Assembly (NCBI RefSeq): GCF_946885855.1
Contig: NZ_CAMPHH010000171.1
Span: forward strand, 1 to 7,339
Direction of reading: 5' to 3'
DNA from: an uncultured Actinotalea sp.
Lineage (GTDB): Bacteria; Actinomycetota; Actinomycetes; Actinomycetales; Cellulomonadaceae
Length of the DNA: 7,339 nt
Shown: one piece after another, positions 5,929 to 7,339 of the stretch
How the letters are laid out: each line of letters starts with the position of its first letter
Position numbering within the stretch: the first letter of the stretch is position 1
Program-made: the position numbers and the translations under genes
The notes under the pieces: generated by a model
What the model was told of the DNA's origin: nothing
What the model saw: the letters and a program-made list of their open reading frames with translations, nothing else
Database searches by the model: none

Positions 5929-6477
5929 ATGGCGGCGAGCCAGAACCCGACGACGGCGCCGCAGCTCCCCACCCCGAGCGGCGCACCGACGCCCGACGCC
6001 GCCCACCTGCGCGCCGCCGCGGGCGCGGTGCCGGACCCCGAGATCCCCGTACTGACGCTGGACGACCTCGGGATCGTCCGCGCGCTCGCCGTCGCCGAGG
6101 ACGGGACCGTCGAGGTCCGCCTCACCCCCACGTACACCGGCTGCCCCGCCACCGAGGTCATCGCCGCCGACGTCGCGCGCGCCCTGCGGGAGGCGGGCGC
6201 CCTCGACGTCGTCGTCCGCACCGTGCTCGCCCCCGCCTGGACGACCGACTGGATCACCGAGGCGGGCCGCACGAAGCTGCGCGAGTACGGCATCGCGCCC
6301 CCGGACGGGACCGGCCCGGTCGCACCGGGCGTGGTGGCCTTGGCGCTCTCCGCCCGCTGCCCGCGCTGCGGGTCGCTGCGTACCCGGGAGATCAGCCGCT
6401 TCGGCTCGACCCCGTGCAAGGCGCTGTGGTCCTGCCGCGACTGCGGCGAGCCCTTCGACTCCTTCAAGGCGCTGTGA
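5929..6477 (+). CDS. paaD: PaaD, metal-centre maturation protein of the phenylacetyl-CoA epoxidase
   Basis: PaaD is not part of the purified epoxidase. It belongs to the MIP18/DUF59 group and is thought to help assemble metal centres, probably in PaaE. The 182 residues compare with about 165 in E. coli. The first 24 or so are a Pro/Ala/Thr-rich tail. The DUF59 domain (about 25-125) has VPDPEIPVLTLDDLGIVR and the TPTYTGCPATEVI motif with conserved C72. The C-terminal zinc-ribbon-like part has C144-x2-C147, C163 and C169-x2-C172 in the PaaD signature CPRCGS...SRFGSTPCKALWSCRDCGEPF. The start could be ATG 5929 (chosen; GGTGG lies 8 bases before it) or GTG 5920, which overlaps the paaC stop by 4 bases. 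The gene sits in its usual place between paaC and paaE, and its stop overlaps the paaE ATG by one base. Confidence 0.95.
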   Translation: MAASQNPTTAPQLPTPSGAPTPDAAHLRAAAGAVPDPEIPVLTLDDLGIVRALAVAEDGTVEVRLTPTYTGCPATEVIAADVARALREAGALDVVVRTVLAPAWTTDWITEAGRTKLREYGIAPPDGTGPVAPGVVALALSARCPRCGSLRTREISRFGSTPCKALWSCRDCGEPFDSFKAL

Positions 6478-7339
6478 TGGCCGGCGTCCCGAGGACCGAG
6501 GCCCTGACGGCGGACCCCACCGGCACGGCCCCGGCCGACGCCCCGACCCCCGGACGCCGGCACGCCGCGTTCCACCGGCTGCGCGTCGCGGCCGTCGACC
6601 GGCTCACCGACGACGCCGTCGCCGTCACCTTCGACGTCCCGGAGCACCTGCGCGAGGCGTTCCGCTTCCGCGCCGGCCAGCACCTGACGGTCCGGGCGCC
6701 GCAGCTGGAGGGCGACATCCGCCGGACCTACTCGATCTGCGCGCCCGCGACGGGCGGGACGCTGCGCATCGGCGTCAAGCGCATCCCCGACGGCGTCTTC
6801 TCGGCGTTCGCCGGCGAGCGCCTCGCCGCCGGCGACGAGCTCGACGTCATGACGCCGCTGGGCACCTTCTCCCCCGACCTGGACCCGGCACGGGCCCGCC
6901 GCTACGTCGCGGTCGCCGCCGGCTCCGGGATCACCCCGGTCCTGTCGATCCTCGCGACCGCGCTGGCGGTCGAGCCGCGCAGCACCGCGGCGCTGGTCCT
7001 CGCGAACCGCCGCCCCTCGACGATCATGTTCCTGGAGGAGCTCGAGGCGCTGAAGAACACCCACCCCGAGAGGTTCCAGCTCCTGCACGTGCTCAAGGAG
7101 GAGGGCCCTGAGGTCGAGCTGCTGTCGGGCCGGCTGGACCCCGAGCGGCTGGACCGGATCCTCGACACCCTGCTCCCGCCCGACGACGTCGACGCGTGGT
7201 ACCTGTGCGGGCCGCTCGCCCTCACCGACGCCGTGCGCGGGGTGCTGCTGGACCGCGGCGTGGACGCCGGGCGCGTGCACCGCGAGCTCTTCCACGTCGG
7301 CGAGGCGCCCGCCCCGCGCCGTCGCGCGGCGCCCGTCGA
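6477..7339 (+). CDS. paaE: Phenylacetyl-CoA epoxidase reductase PaaE, 3' end outside window
   Basis: This is the electron-transfer subunit: it takes electrons from NAD(P)H to FAD, then through a [2Fe-2S] cluster to the PaaA diiron site. The 287 residues visible run off the window. The first 28 or so are an Ala/Pro/Thr-rich tail. The FAD-binding barrel (about 30-140) has RAGQHLTVR (65-73) and the flavin motif R83-T-Y-S86. The NAD-binding domain (about 141-270) has AAGSGITPVLSI (147-158) and YLCGP (242-246). RELFHVG (269-275) marks the end of the reductase module. The C-terminal plant-type ferredoxin domain with its four cysteines should lie just beyond the edge; the E. coli protein is about 356 residues, so roughly 70-100 residues are missing through window truncation, not mutation. 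ATG 6477 overlaps the paaD stop (TGATG), with AAGG (6466-6469) upstream. Confidence 0.95.
   Translation, partial: MAGVPRTEALTADPTGTAPADAPTPGRRHAAFHRLRVAAVDRLTDDAVAVTFDVPEHLREAFRFRAGQHLTVRAPQLEGDIRRTYSICAPATGGTLRIGVKRIPDGVFSAFAGERLAAGDELDVMTPLGTFSPDLDPARARRYVAVAAGSGITPVLSILATALAVEPRSTAALVLANRRPSTIMFLEELEALKNTHPERFQLLHVLKEEGPEVELLSGRLDPERLDRILDTLLPPDDVDAWYLCGPLALTDAVRGVLLDRGVDAGRVHRELFHVGEAPAPRRRAAPV

Noticed and set aside
5784..7295. A 503-codon open frame on the minus strand opposite paaC end, paaD and paaE
   Set aside because: It is the shadow of three confidently identified genes; composition is biased and no domain is recognisable.
6477..7339. Apparent loss of the ferredoxin domain in PaaE
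   Set aside because: The frame is still open at the last base of the window, so the missing domain is explained by the window edge and not by a truncated gene.

Overview
The window is about 70-75% G+C, its codons almost always end in G or C, and several genes start with GTG. Together with the gene families present, this points to a high-GC actinobacterium (Actinomycetota). I cannot name a genus from the sequence alone.

Layout. (1) Positions 1-1697, + strand: the C-terminal end of an ECF sigma factor (SigE-like family, region 4), then a membrane-anchored anti-sigma-like protein, then a lipoprotein of unknown function. The three are tightly packed and probably form one envelope-signalling operon. 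(2) Positions 1782-3020: a small four-helix membrane protein resembling DUF6326 (- strand), divergent from a TetR-family repressor with a TetR_C-like ligand domain (+ strand). The roughly 108-base gap between them holds a striking operator: a perfect 15-bp inverted repeat containing six GTAC units on a 7-base pitch, overlapping face-to-face promoters. (3) Positions 3051-7339: a second TetR regulator (- strand), divergent from paaA-paaB-paaC-paaD-paaE (+ strand), with paaE cut by the window end. This is the phenylacetyl-CoA epoxidase (aerobic hybrid phenylacetate) operon.

How the genes work together. PaaA (catalytic diiron subunit), PaaC (structural partner) and PaaB (small bridging subunit) form the monooxygenase. 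PaaE supplies electrons from NAD(P)H through FAD and a [2Fe-2S] centre, and PaaD is thought to mature the metal centres. The complex converts phenylacetyl-CoA to its ring-1,2-epoxide. The divergent TetR protein sits where PaaR sits in other actinobacteria. A 20-bp palindrome between it and paaA lies at the predicted paaA transcription start, so repression relieved by phenylacetyl-CoA is the natural model. Between that operator and the paaA ribosome binding site lies a perfect 24-bp GC-rich palindrome that the standard paa picture does not explain.

The enzyme genes are ordinary. The parts most worth a second look are regulatory: the GTAC-heptad operator with its uncharacterised membrane protein, the leader palindrome of paaA, and the sigma/anti-sigma/lipoprotein cassette. 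No RNA genes, insertion sequences, CRISPR arrays or phage features were seen.
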